This document shows, piece by piece, positions 11,328 through 23,507 of a stretch of DNA of 64,000 bases. The stretch is from Hymenopus coronatus. Its lineage: Eukaryota; Arthropoda; Insecta; Mantodea; Hymenopodidae. Numbering within the stretch: position 1 is the stretch's first letter; each line of letters begins with the position of its first letter. Location of the stretch: NCBI GenBank assembly GCA_030762935.1, contig CM060880.1, forward strand, positions 18,655,001 to 18,719,000. The letters run 5' to 3'. Below the pieces are notes generated by a model, which searched no databases, was not told where the DNA came from, and saw nothing but the letters and a program-made list of their open reading frames with translations. A program made the translations under genes and the position numbers.

Positions 11328-12084
11328 TAATTACTTTCTTTAGTCGCCCTCCGTGGTGCATTGGTTACCATACTAACTTCATATACCCAAGGTCGCAGGT
11401 TTAAACCCGGAGGAGGATGATAGATTTTTTCGGGTGTAAAAATCCTTAGCATGGCTTCCTTCGGAAGGGAAGTAAAGCCGTTGGTCCCGTGTCGTAGATT
11501 TAAGGCACGTAAAAGAACCTCAAGCCTGATAGAGGCGCCACTGAGCAAAATTAAGCGGTCTTTCACGCCCAATATAGAATGGGACGCTGAGAACCACAGC
11601 AGTTAAAGAGCGTCCATAAATAACACGCCATTTCCATTTAATTACTTTCTTTAGCCCGCATGTACAATATACATAGTGAATAGAGAAGGTGTTGTCCTCC
11701 GCCCAAAAATTCGATGTCGAGATTTCAATGGAAATATTTGTTTTGGAGTCCCCTGAGTCCGAAAAAAAGCGTTTTTAGAAAAAGGTTCGTGTGTGTGTCT
11801 ATGGGCAGTATAGCTCAAAAAACGAAAAGACCGTTAAATACTAAATTTGATATTTAGGTTTAGTATCTTCCAAGGATGCGACACGAGAATTTTCAAGAAA
11901 ATCCCACCACAGACTACCTTTTACATGGAAGATTTTCGAAAATTTTGATTTTCTCAAAAATAGCTCTAACGATTCTGATTTCTGATTAAAATATACATTA
12001 AAGAATTTACATTCCAAATAAAATGTATATATTGAATTTTGAGGCAATAGTCTCTGAAGGCATCTTTATTCTGGATGAATTTTG
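11328..12084 (+). repeat. R1 repeat, H-end half, split by SINE-A
   Basis: R1 sequence resumes at 11655 (CATGTACAATATACATAGTG, then aatagagaagg) and runs through 'gatttcaatggaaatat', 'tttgatatttaggtttag' and 'aacgattctgattt' to 'attctggatgaattttg', where it stops; the G-end third is missing. The first bases of the H-end (attactttctttag) are also present before the SINE at 11331, so SINE-A landed a few bases inside the R1 terminus and duplicated them. Confidence 0.88.
11344..11638 (+). mobile_element. SINE-A, tRNA-derived, with 16-bp target-site duplication
   Basis: 295 bp flanked by identical copies of taattactttctttag (11328-11343 and 11639-11654). The head has an A-box-like TGGTGCATTGGTTA and a B-box-like GGTTTAAACCC about 45 bp later, the spacing of an internal RNA polymerase III promoter. 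The body contains 'ccttcggaagggaagtaaag', 'aagaacctcaagcc' and 'gagcaaaattaagcgg'. The tail is AT-rich. Further copies at 54365-54608 (minus) and 59682-59950 (plus) share head and body. The exact duplication means the insertion is fairly young and postdates the R1 copy it entered. Confidence 0.95.
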
Positions 12085-12756
12085 TTTTCTTAACACTTAA
12101 CTCAATTTTGCGTGGATCAAGAGCAGCAATTATGCCATCTGAATTCTGGGCATACTGCTTCTTATACTTGTAACTCCATGCCAACGTCCAAAACCCTCTG
12201 GGTCTCCTAAGAGACCATCTAGTATGTACACTTGAGCTGGGGATAACAGTACATCCAGATTATGATGCCTGTTTATATGCTGCTACTTTGTCCCAAATCG
12301 CTGAGGTCGATAGCTCGTGCATTGTGCACGTGAGGGACTGGCCCAAGAGGAGAGGGATTTGGCAAGGGCCCAATCTCTTGTGTATCACCGTTATGTTTTA
12401 CTGTTGGCATTCCTCTTTGCTGGATTTCATGAGAACGTCCCGATAGTTTCAGACACGTTACAATATAGTATGCCACGCAAAGTTGGAGAGTCCAAATACT
12501 TTCACTTGAACTGCTAACATTACTAGCCCTAGGCACGTTGGGAAGTAGCTACAAATTATCATTTCACCCTGCCATACCCAAATGATAAAGCTTCTAATTG
12601 CGTTTAGATCTAATTGGATCTCACTTTACATAATGTTGAACCGAACTGCTCAGAAGAGTGAGAGGACAACACTCCTGAGAATAACAGAACCTATCAGTTC
12701 CAATTATTTAGTTAAAAAATGCATTTTTTCTCGACACTATGCCACTAAAATAAATA
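12085..12756 (-). other. unassigned segment with open frames, possible old coding relic
   Basis: Not part of R1. On the minus strand one frame stays open from about 12210 into R1 at 12084 and includes WSYKYKKQYAQNSDGIIAAL, then DPRKIELSVKK; a second, at 12536-12273, has 87 codons and a Pro-rich middle. The base composition is more balanced than the flanks. I recognise neither product. It could be a decayed transposon gene, an exon, or chance. Against a live gene: the first frame ends inside a transposon boundary. Confidence 0.2.
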
Positions 12757-13217
12757 ATCCCACGTGTTCCATTCACATGACTTTCTCTACATCTGTTTTC
12801 ATTTATCTCTTACGGTTCACTAGTTATGCAAAATTCAAAAAGTCATCCAGAATAAAGAGGACGTTGGAGGCTGTTCCCAGAAAATTCAAGATATAGTACA
12901 TTTTAATTGTCTTGTAAATATCTTAAATATAAGGCATTTTAATCAAAATCGTTATAGCCATTTTTGAGAAAATCAAAATTTTCGAAATTTTTTCCATGTA
13001 AAGGGTAGTTAAGGGTGGGGGGATTTTCTTTAAAATCTTTGTGTCGCATCCTTGGGAGATGCTGAAATTAAATATCAAGTTTGGTATTTAACAGACTTTT
13101 CGTTTTTGAGCTATGGTGTCCACACATTTTTTCTAAATGCCTGGGGGTCCCAAAACGTGTATTTCCGGTGAAATCTTTGGGTGCAATACACACTTTCCCT
13201 ATACACTATGTAGGTAC
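12757..13217 (-). repeat. R1 repeat, both ends present, internal deletion
   Basis: Starts at the G-end (cacgtgttccattcacatga, then ctttctctacatc), jumps directly to 'atctcttacggttcactagt', and continues through the family order to the H-end (CTATACACTATGTAGGTAC). About 350 bp between the G-end and the 'cttacggttt' block are missing. Confidence 0.9.
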
Positions 13218-16127
13218 AGCTCACGTAAATCATACCTTTCCCAAGCGTCGCTCAAAGAAGCCAAATAATTGCGCTAAAACTAATGTCTTTATATGCACTA
13301 ACACCGGGTAATGTAAACAAAACATATTTCACTTTTTAGTAAACGTTGTTTGGTGGTAATAAAACCTGTCGAATACTTGTAGTACATATTCAGCTAACCG
13401 AAGCACATTAGAATTCAAACCTCCATCTTAAAGATTTAGAATATTGAGTTAAGAATAAGGCCACTGCATTTTCAGTTTTGCACATGTGTTTTCATCTATA
13501 GCATACTTAAAATGAGTAAATGTTAATTTGTGCTCAAAACTTGGAAAAGAATAGCAGAATCCATTACTTATCTATTGCTTTTGGGAGAAATATATAAACA
13601 GAGGCACAGGCATTTAAAATTCTTTAAACATCTAAAACTTCTAAGGAAAATAAATATTAAATATAAAAAGAAGTTACTATAACAAAACTGTTTTTAAATG
13701 CAAACTGAAATAAGCAATACATTCTGGAATCTACTGTCTCCAAAGGAATCCCCATTCGGTAAGCGGTTTTTAAGAATTTACCTGTTTTAATGATATCACG
13801 TTTTTGTTGATCCTCATCTTACTTATACGCTTTTGTTCTGACTTCTTCATTTATTGAACGCCTTTTTGTGGCTGATACTTGTCAAACAACAAGGAGCATT
13901 CCCTATGTATTAATGCAAGATTATTGATAAACTATATAATACCTCACAATTAAAAGTTCTCAAAACAAAGCAAACAACCGTAACACAGGACGCCAAAGTA
14001 CTGAGCAACAGGAAAAAAAGTGCAGATGACAAGAGAATACACTCACCGTTAAATGATGAGGGTCGTATACATATTGGCGTGACGTAGAATGGTGTTCTGT
14101 CATGGAGTAATGTGTATAATCACAATGAATATGAAAGCACTTGCTTTACTCATCTCATCATTGCTTGGCCGTAATAAAGTTGAATGTCTGTTATTTAATC
14201 ACAAAAATAAATTTATACAATGGAATGATCTGCCTTCGACCCCTTACGGTATCTTAACACGACTCTTTTTAGCCATTTGAGCATTCCATAAGCAGTTACA
14301 TCTTGTCAAATTACTACTTTACATCAACAGAACCGTCAGGAGAGGAAATATGCATGCCAAAGAGAAGGATGAAGTCAGGAGGTGAAAGGTCAACAAGGAA
14401 TCTTTTAGATTGCTTTCAAACTGTTAAAAAGGAGAACAGCATGTTGAAAACGTGAGGAAATTAGTACGGAAGATAACCTAGGCTTTTGCTGAGAATATTG
14501 GAAAGTTTGTATGATTCTGAAGCGCTTTCCTTAACTCGTTCTACAAAATAAAATGCGCTATTTACACTACAATGTGAAAGCTTCTGGTACTGCTTTCCGT
14601 GTGCATATTATTATATCCTTACAGTTGTCTAGGATGATAAACAGGGCACTGACAGTTCCGTACCATCCTGTCGGAAATAGAGGGAGGACATGCAAGGGAT
14701 TATTACCGAACAAGAGTTAATAATTATTGCGTCAGCAGCAGTTGTGAAGGAAAACAAGATGGTGAAGAATATGGTATGGAACAATGCCAATTATCATGAT
14801 AATGAGGGCTATTAGGAAGATGAACTAAGCTGACGTAATAAAGTAACAGAGACAAATAATACTGTCTGTGACGTTCCGGTTAATTTTAATGAAGCACCTG
14901 AATACTCTATTCAAATGTGCTCCACATACATTTTTAATGAATATTTCTTCTTTGCTTCTATATAGTACGTACCTTGGCAAACGTTTTCAATATTGGTTAA
15001 GATGCGCGTGGTTTAAACTTATTCGTCTACTTTGGACCATCAATCTGCTTTTAATGTTTCAACATGAAGCAGTAAAGTATCTTGGCATCAAAAAGTTAAG
15101 CGGGTATGATAAATGATAAGAATATCCTGGCTACAAAATAAGTCTGCAAATTCTTATGTCACACTGGCATTTCCAATACTTTCCCCAGAAGAAGACGATA
15201 GTTTGCTTAAGGACCTAAAGCTGCGCGCTACTGGAGGAAATGGTCAATATTTGTGCACGTCAAATAGGGGCAGTTGGACGACCTAGTACGTGCTAGAGAA
15301 AGTACACAAGGAGAAAAATCGCGTTCAAGTAAAAGCAAGCAAGATAAAACATGGAATTTACGTTATTTCCAGTGGTAGCCCAAAGTTAAAACTTCAAATT
15401 CTTGCTCTTAAAATGGCAGCCCTCTCCTAAATGAGATTTTTAATCCACATCAAGATATTCGAATATTAACTTGAAATTCAAGGATCAGTGTAGTAGTTCA
15501 AGACTATAACTTAAAAACCGATGCGTTGCTGAAGTATAATTGCCGTAAATGACATTCGCCGTATCCGTTTTCGATTGGTTGCTTGAAACAAATCACATGT
15601 CAGTATATACTTTATGACCGTAAAGGCAAACTTTATTTAACGAATCAAACTAAAGCTTTATGGCAAGCTTCACTGCAAAAGTATTAATTTGGTAGAAGGG
15701 AAGATAAGCTCTTCAGTTTTATGTTTGTCATTTCTTAAACTGTGGTGGGGAACGCTCCAAATTGTAAGAATTCATGGAGGTATTTCAAATATCCAAATGC
15801 TATTTCTAGATGGAATAGTGTATTCTGCACCTGACAGAGAAATAATTATCAAAGGTGTATTTTCAGTGTCATAGGTATGGTTAGCAGAAGAAACAAATTC
15901 AGACAAATTTAAATGAGGAACACACTCCCTCAGAAGGAGATATGACCAGCTTAATTCTCCATTGTTGGATTAAGTTGAAAAAATTATTATTTTTAAGTGG
16001 TTTCGGCCGCAGCAGATTTCAAATAACCGTTCTAAAAAGAAAAAAAGTACGCTTATGCGTAACAATAGTATATAATTATTTACTAAAAGAACCAAACGAC
16101 AATCTAGAAAAAGAAATAAGAAATAAA
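13218..16127. other. no recognisable feature
   Basis: Nearly 3 kb of AT-rich DNA without repeat family copies. Open frames are at most about 82 codons (14868-15116) and carry no recognisable motif. Confidence 0.5.
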
Positions 16128-16627
16128 AATCTACATTTTTCGTGTGGTAAGTTTCTGTCTCTCTCTCTTATGGTTTACCAGTTATGCAAAATTCATTCAG
16201 AATAAAGAGGTCTTTAGAGGCTATTCCCATAAAATTCAAGATATACATTTTATTTGCCGTATAAATATCTTTAATATACAGTATATAATCAAAATCGTTA
16301 GTCATCTTTGAGAAATCAAAATTTTCGAAATTTTTCCATGTAAAGGGTAGTTTGGGGTGGAAGGATTTTTTCCAAAATCTTCGCGTCGCATCCCAGAAGA
16401 TGCTAATCTTAAATACTAAGTTTGGTATTTTACCGTACCAAGTTTGGTATTTTACCAACTTTTCATTTTTGAGTTATCGTATTCACATACATACATGGAC
16501 CTTCTTTTTAAAAAAAAAAAAAGTGTTACAGGAGACCCTTAAACGTGTGAAATCTCGGTATAGAATTTTTGGTGGAATGCAATACCTTCTCTATACACTA
16601 TGTACATAGCACATGTAGAGAAAGTAA
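16128..16627 (-). repeat. R1 repeat, H-end half
   Basis: Begins at 'aatctacatttttcgtgtgg', then 'ttatggtttaccagttatgc', 'agaggctattccca', CATGTAAAGGGTAGTTTGGG, and the H-end CTATACACTATGTACATAGC followed by acatgtagagaaagta. It contains a local 26-bp duplication of 'ccaagtttggtattttacc' around 16415-16460. The G-end third is absent. Confidence 0.9.
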
Positions 16628-18225
16628 CAGAAATAACTATACGCCCATACTACTCAGTTAACCCATGCCCACCATCATTGTGACCGTCATGTATCAGTTT
16701 CCATGATGCTAATGACTATAATCATACCCAAAACAGTATTTCTAACTTGAGGTTTGCAAACACCCAATAGCATTAATTAAACCTGTTAGCCACATGTTTT
16801 CCGGTGCACAATGTCCTCTTTTGAAACTTGAAACAGAATCGTTTCCTAGGCCTCCCGCCACATACGTACGTCTGCGGTTCTTTTCATTGTGAATGGGGCA
16901 TTACTTTTGGAGGTACAAAAAGACGTCGAAGCTCTGTGAGCACCCTGTACGATGAGCGTGTATCAATAAAGAAGATATGACATGACTTGGAGAGGGGGAG
17001 AGGCTTCCAAAGCCCAAAACGAGGAAACTAAACGTTATCGATGTGCACTACAGTGAACGGTGAGGGGGGAACGGAATGAAATATTCTTTATTGATGTACT
17101 TATACTGATAAAAGGCATGGAAAATATAACGACGGCACGAAATAAAAAGTTGCGGCAGAAGCAGCGCAAAAGTCACTGCTGTTTATGCAGAAGCAAGGTC
17201 GTGCGATAAAAAAAGAAAGAATTGAGGTTAGCATGTATATACGTTTGTCTATTCAAAGATGCCACATCCGGTATGCACGTTTCATCCTTCACAAAACTAA
17301 TTACCGCATCTCGCAGTGTACATCTCGCCAAACAACTTGTCCAAATTTACGTTCAACGCGCCATGACAACGACCGAAAACTGTAAATTGTTCGTGACAGC
17401 CGCGAAGTGCTGACATTGTAAAACCTAGGGAATTATAAATCCTGGCAAGTTGTATTTTTGGCGGACGTTATAGCAGGAGCGTGACAGCTTAAAAGTTTTT
17501 GCGAGTTGTGTTAAATTACAACCTGATGCAATGCTTCAATTACTATTTAAAAATGTGACAGGTCAACTACATCGAGAACGAGAACAAGAATTATATTTCG
17601 CGATCAGGGTAGTTAGGACCGGATAACAACACACTGTTCTTGATATAAAAAGAAGAAAAGAATGGTGAGCTTTAAAAATGTCCATCAGATGACGCACTTA
17701 GACAAGTGTACACAGACAACGTATAATGCGTAAAACCTATTTTAAGCGACCACCAATGGTTGCATTGCGAATTCACCTTTTAAAGGGGTGTGATTTTAAT
17801 GGGGTTGACGATGTTTCACAATTTCCCCCAAAGTGATTAGGTATGTAATATAAAGGACCTGAATTGTAGATCCAGGAAGTTCGAATCCTTATTATGGAAT
17901 GCATCCGACAGTGGTTGGATTCTTTTGAGGGGGCAATACAGCTTACGATCTTCAAAAAACTATTTTTCAAAAACATATCTTCATTGTATTCATCATTGAA
18001 TTAAAAATATATCTAATTTCTTGCCAAATATTGGAGAAAGTGCACTATATTGTTGCTATAAATTCTAGCGCTAAAATGAACGATAACGTTAACATTTTAA
18101 AAATAGCACAGATTTTATGAAAACGCTGAAACCTTGCGGGGGAAAGTCACCATGCTGAATGTTAAAAATGTACATTTTTGTTCAACAATGTCAACAATAG
18201 CATGTACAATAAAGTATGCATTTCT
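16628..18225. other. no recognisable feature
   Basis: AT-rich DNA with only short open frames; no transposon ends found. Confidence 0.5.
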
Positions 18226-18269
18226 CATTAAATTTTCTTTATTGTAAATTTAGAAAAGAAAATTTAATG
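18226..18269. repeat. short perfect inverted repeat
   Basis: CATTAAATTTTCTTT (18226-18240) is repeated inverted at 18255-18269 with a 14-bp spacer: a 15-bp stem of A/T-rich pairs. Its function is unknown; it may be chance in such AT-rich DNA or the core of a tiny MITE. Confidence 0.6.
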
Positions 18270-18738
18270 TAAACATTTAATTACCGTAAGATGTATCTGC
18301 CCCCTTAACTACAGCTTCTCAAATTTCCCTGAGAATTACCCACATTTAAACAAGTACAGTTAATAACTTTGCAAGGCACCTAAGTTCGGTTTTAGGAGGC
18401 AAAAAATAATTCTTTCGATTTTTAGAAAAATATATTCTTAGAGGGAAGGGGCAAATAAATAAATTCATCTTCTTTCTCTCACACAATATGCTTCATGTCC
18501 AGTTTTGTCAAAAGCCAACCGCTATCACAGTAAAAGTAGTATGTTTACCTATGTGCCATCAGATTAAGCGGCCACGCTGATGTCGGCACTTGAGTCGCGG
18601 GCGTGTACCACTCGCCTGCTGAGATTGCAGTGTCCGCTCTTGCGCTACACATGGCGTGACTTTCTGACTCGCGCCACCTACATAATAAACGAAGACAATA
18701 GAGAACGTTCTTTGAACGTTTTAGTTTTAAATGCAATC
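18270..18738. other. flank of transposase relic, GC-richer from 18560
   Basis: The 18560-18680 part (CGGCCACGCTGATGTCGGCA and onward) is richer in G+C and precedes the transposase relic, so it may be the 5' untranslated end of that transposon. I could not find a matching inverted copy downstream. Confidence 0.3.
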
Positions 18739-19204
18739 ATGGAGCAATATGTTACAGAACCAAGAGTTTTCATTTGTTGCAACTTTATAAAACACGAATC
18801 TCCGTCTCTGTGTCGCACAACATTTCGGAAACGCTGAAATTGGTTCCCCTAAGAGAAGTACAGTTCATAAAATAGTCAAGGAATTAAGAAATACGGGATC
18901 AGTATTAGGCCGGAAAAGAGATCATAGACGTCAGATTTTAACAGAGGAAAACATTAGTGATATCGGTGCGCGGTTAGAAAGCTCGCCAAGAAATTCTCTC
19001 TTGAAGTTAGTAATATTTATTTTTGGCGCAGTTTGATAGACAAAGTGTATAAATCTAATCCTCGAACATTACAAGAACTACAAAATAATATACGGGAAGA
19101 AATAACCAACTACACCAAAAGAATTGCAAGGTGTTTTAAATAATCTGTTAAGACGCTGCAATGCCTGTCTTAAAGCACAAGGAGAACATTTCCAACATCT
19201 TTGA
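18739..19204 (+). pseudogene. Tc1/mariner-type transposase relic, catalytic core deleted
   Basis: From ATG 18739 the frame reads MEQYVTEPRVFICCNFIKHE, the start of a large animal Tc1/mariner transposase group. After a frame change come RSTVHKIVKELRNTGSV and LTEENISDIGARLESSPRNS, the second helix-turn-helix and linker. The sequence then jumps to KVYKSNPRTLQELQNNIREE and, in a third frame, PKELQGVLNNLLRRCNACLK, then AQGEHFQHL and a stop at 19202-19204, the normal C-terminus. The roughly 150-residue D,D,E/D catalytic domain between them is gone. At least two frameshifts remain, so it is dead. A candidate poly(A) signal (AATAAAGG) follows near 19250. Assignment is by recalled family motifs. Confidence 0.85.
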
Positions 19205-20104
19205 TAATGTAAGCAATCTAATGGATATTCAATATTGTAATTTTTGAAATAATAAAGGTTCTAGTTAACCTCGTCCGCTCATACTATTCGTTTCGATGCA
19301 TAAGACGGTACACGCACAGAAAGTGTTGGGAGGGACCGCGACCCAGGTTTCCTTAAAAGCGTGTCCGCTTAAGCTGAGGATGCTGAATATGACATGTCCC
19401 GTCCTATTTCTGTTCAACAGGGAGAGAAAAGACCGTTTAAGACAAGGCTTATCAAAGGCGTAAATTTGCACGCGTGCAAACCTAGATACAGGGGTACTGT
19501 GTACCGTGCATCGCTCTGCCTCGAACATTTCATAGTGAGGAGTAGAGGTGAGGACGGGGAGACAAACGGAGCGAGAGACACAGCATTATTTCTCAAAATC
19601 CAGGCGTGGGGCTTTGCATTCTGGTCAACCTAGCGAACTCGTCTTTTGCAGCCTGCTCCGTGCAATGCAACAGCGCAGGCACCCTGAGGGTCCCTGGTTT
19701 AAAATTTGTGTGATGAAGATGAATAGCATGGTCAAACTGTAGACTACCCAGGCGAAAATATATTTGAAGGCAGTTTGTAGAAATGGAATGAATAAGCAAA
19801 AGGAAAGGGTCGTGTACATCTCTAAGTGTATTTCAGATAAGCCTCGAAAAACGAATTTCAATAACCCTGATATTTTCAATTAGATAGTTTGTCTTTGAAA
19901 ATGGGTGTAAACGAAGTAAATATCTCACCAAAGGCTGCTCGCTGGATGGAGAGACTGGAAGCTGGTCGGAAAAGTAAAACAATGTCTTTCTTATACGAGT
20001 TTTTAAATCAGTTCTTACAAAAATTGGTCCTTTAAGTAGGGTGGTCTATAAGGCAGTTTTCACCATATTTTGCAAAGGGTAACGCAATGCATTTTAAAGA
20101 GTTC

Positions 20105-20106
<2 letters not shown>
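19205..20106. other. no assigned feature; moderately GC-rich 19260-19700
   Basis: Several overlapping open frames of 60-87 codons on both strands (for example 19265-19528 minus, 19394-19633 plus), but none continues beyond about 85 codons and none shows a motif I know. This may be the 3' part of the transposon whose relic ends at 19204, or unrelated DNA. Confidence 0.35.

Positions 20107-20144
<38 letters not shown>
20107..20144 (-). repeat. poly(T) tract, 38 bp
   Basis: 38 consecutive T not associated with a visible SINE or LINE body on the minus strand. Either a slippage product or the tail of a retroposon too decayed to see. Confidence 0.95.
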
Positions 20145-20147
<3 letters not shown>

Positions 20148-20434
20148 CTGTTATGACTTTTCAAGATATTCATAGAAAATTCAATATGCACATTTTCACT
20201 GTCTCGTTAGTATCTCAAATGGATTTTAATCTTACGTCAATCAGAATTTTTCACAGAATCGTCATTTTTAGTACACTAAAATTAATTAGTATTTCTCCTA
20301 TTAGGGGATTGTTGTTTGAGTTGGCAGAATTTTCTTGAAAATGCTTTAAATGCTTCTGAAACACGTATAAAACTTGGTGTTTCTACGATATTTTGCCTTT
20401 AAGTTGTATTGTTCATAAAATACTGACATATTTC

Positions 20435-21177
20435 TAAAAATCTGATGTGTTCCATTCACAAGACTTTCTGTACTTGTCTGCAATAAAATGTTGTTAAAAA
20501 GCTTATTCTTCTATTTACTTAATGCTAATCGAGAAAAAATTGGCGGAAAGAGTCTTTTAAGCTCCGTCCTTGTAGGTAGAAGGGAAATAAGGTGGTACCA
20601 TGGCTAAATCGATCGTCAAAAATTAAAAACTGCTTACCTTTTTATATGGACAGAAGTTAACAAATTACCGTATGAGAAAAGTTTAAGTATTTTAAAGCTG
20701 AAACCAAAATGTCTCAAAAACGGCCAACTCCAGGTTTACCAGTTATGTAAAATTCGGCAAAATTCATCCAGATGCTATTCCCAGAAAATTGAAGATATGC
20801 ATTTTGTCATGTAAATATCTTTAATATACGATAAATTAATCAAAATCGTTAGAGCCATTTTTGAGAAAATAAAATTTTTCGAAAATATTTCTATGTAAAC
20901 GGTAGTTGGGGGTGAGGGGATTTTCTTGAAAATCTTCATGTCGCAATCTTGGAAGATACTGAACTTAAATACCAAGTTTGGTATTTGACGCACTTTTCGT
21001 TTCTGAACTGTGCTCACTCACACACACACACACACGAACATTTTTCTAAAAATGTTTTTTGTGGAATTAGGGGTGTCGAAACATATATTTCCGGGAAAAT
21101 CTCGGCATAGAATTTGTTGGTGCAATACAATACCTTCTCTATACATTATGTACATAGTAGTGTAGAGAAAGTAAAAA
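20435..21177 (-). repeat. R1 repeat, near full length
   Basis: G-end aaaaatctgatgtgttccat at the left, H-end TACATTATGTACATAGTAGT, then gtagagaaagtaaaaa at the right; 743 bp. It lacks part of the block between 'ggccaactcc' and 'ggtttaccagttatg' that full copies have. A (AC)n stretch sits at the usual site (21014-21034). It is directly followed by a second R1 fragment. Confidence 0.93.
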
Positions 21178-21295
21178 TACTTTCCATGGGTTCAGTGGAC
21201 CACAAAACGCGCATTCCAGTAAAATTTCTGATTGAATTGTTTTTAGTGGAATACAATACTTCCTCTGCCTACTAAAGGTAGGTCAAGAGAAAGCA
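21178..21295 (-). repeat. R1 fragment, H-end, tandem to previous copy
   Basis: Diverged copy of the last 118 bp of R1: 'gggttcagtggaccacaaaa', 'gtggaatacaatacttcctc', ending 'gtcaagagaaagcaa'. It abuts the neighbouring copy in the same orientation with no spacer. Confidence 0.75.
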
Positions 21296-21835
21296 ATTAA
21301 AAGTAAAATATATAATGTATGTTTTGAAACCTGATCGTACACGCCAGGAAAGGGAGATCTCGTGAGTTCGTTACATACTTCCAAAATCCAAAGGACACGG
21401 GTTTTAATAAGCATTTATTAAAACACTAAATGATTAATTAAAGGCCCATCTTGTCTAAAAGTAATGGGAGAGGAAGTGGATCCAAATTCATCGGTCAGCA
21501 GCCTCAGGGCAGGGGTGGACAATGCCGCATGTTAGCCAAGAGGTCAAGTCTCCAGGATGTAGTTGGCGCCGCTAAGTGTTTTCAATTCTCTTCACGTAGC
21601 CATCTGCGATTTTTATATTCAACGTTTGGGTGGGTGGACACAGTCATGATTTTCACAGCAACTCCCCGTGGCTTCATGCAGTCTCAACAGCAGCGTAAAC
21701 AGATCAACTAAGGTCTCTCTGAGGACTTGGCAATCTTCCAAGCATTAGAATAAGTAGCAAATCTCCAACCTCCAGTTTTGGTCAATGCTATTTCTACCGA
21801 GGTATTATTTCTCTTAGTTTTAAAATTGGGAGACT
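21296..21835. other. no recognisable feature
   Basis: Contains an 86-codon open frame (21451-21711, plus) rich in Ser, Gly and Arg at the start; no motif recognised. Confidence 0.45.
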
Positions 21836-22370
21836 TTTTACTTTCTGTAAAATTTACCCATAGCAGCAGCGGAAAAACTGCATTCTATGCCAAGATTTCA
21901 CCGGAGATACACGTTTTGAAGCTCTCTGAATAAATAAAAAAAAGTCAGCGTCCGTGTTTTTCTAGAAACTAAAAATAAAAAATACAACAAACTTGATATT
22001 TATGCTAAGTATTTCACAAAGATACGACACAGATTTTCAAGAAAATATACCCCACTCCCCTTTACCTGAATCATTTTTCCAAAAGTTTGATTTGCTAAAA
22101 AGTGTCTGTAACGATTTTGAGATAAATGCTATATATTAAAGATATAAATGCTATATATAAATGAAATCTGTATCTTGAATTTTCTGGGGATAGTTTATAT
22201 ATAGTCCACTTCAAACGAAGCAACTTTTGTACAATTCTATATAACTGGTATACGCAGAGAGATAGGCGAAAACATACAAACATGTACATTTCTTTAAAAC
22301 ATATAATTTATTTCAAATAAACCTGATTCTGACATTAAGCCGTTTCCGAGATAATCGTTATCAGCTGGCT
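21836..22370 (+). repeat. R1 repeat, strongly diverged
   Basis: Recognisable by order: 'tttttactttctg', 'aagatttcaccggagatacac', 'aaacttgatatttatg', 'gattttcaagaaaata', 'gtaacgattttgag', 'ttgaattttctggggatag', 'taactggtatacg', 'gccgtttccgagataat'. More substitutions and indels than the other copies, so probably an old insertion. The G-end is missing. Confidence 0.75.
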
Positions 22371-23507
22371 TTCTGATATCACAGACAGCGACGCGATGAT
22401 GTTTCACATCGATAGCACACGTCACCAGAAACTACATTTATCTTCAAGGGATCCTTTTTCATAATTACAGCCATTAACACATCATAAAACATGACATTTC
22501 ATACTTGATTACTTTTATTTACATGTGTACATCTTTTTACTGGAACATAGAAAAGTTCAACTAGAGAAAGTAAAATGACTGTCACGTTTGTTTTATTGCA
22601 TTGTTTCAATAACTTCCCCATATCCAGTATCTTCAGCATTTACCACTAATTAAAGGAAATTATAGAGGTAACTTAGAAAATACAATGAAATTTAAATTAT
22701 TTTAGGAACCTGACAATTCACTTCGAAGACTATTGGTGGGAAGGTTTCTATGGTAGCTGCACTAGGGCGAGTCATCCCCCTTTACCCTTATATTGTAAAT
22801 GGTTAGATTTATGTGGTGGGGCTTTGAAGAGACGCGGTCACTGCCATTGCTATAAAAACCACCCCTCCCTTAGTCTTCGAATTCAAATGTCAGAATCCTA
22901 AAGTAATTTAAATTCTACTGCAGTGTTCCAATGCAATGGTAAAAGGAAATCATCGAGTTTTAAGCAGCCCATCCAGGTTAACCTACTCAACAATTTGGAG
23001 TTTGTCCTGAGTAACGGTAATCTTATTTTCTAGTCCTAAAATCACTAGGATATCTAAACATGACTTTAAAAACGCTATTTATTCTGCTGGCCTTTCCCCC
23101 AATACTAAGAGTTTTAAACTTTAAGTACATTTATAGTAACGAGGGATATTTTTCTTGCATGTTTTTTGCAAGCCCAAATTAAGAAGCGTTTCTACAACTG
23201 CAACTTCCAGAGCGCCCTTCATGTCACATGATTCCAAACAACTTCAGAGATTTGGTTGACATTGGTGACATGGGATTGGTCAGCTTCCTCAGGGTGGATT
23301 CCTTGGAGCTAATTGCTGCCTTGAGGATACATAGATTTCTATTTTAGCGGCACATTTCCCTCAAATCCTCAAATGTACATCCTTTAGCGCCACACAGGAA
23401 GACAAAACATTAATAAGAGTCCTAATTGATTGAAACTGAGGAATCCTTTCAAATGTGTGCATCATCTGATTTAAGCAGTGCCAGTTCTTATTTTTACTTC
23501 ACATCTG
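22371..23507. other. no recognisable feature
   Basis: No repeat family copy, no open frame of note. Confidence 0.5.
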
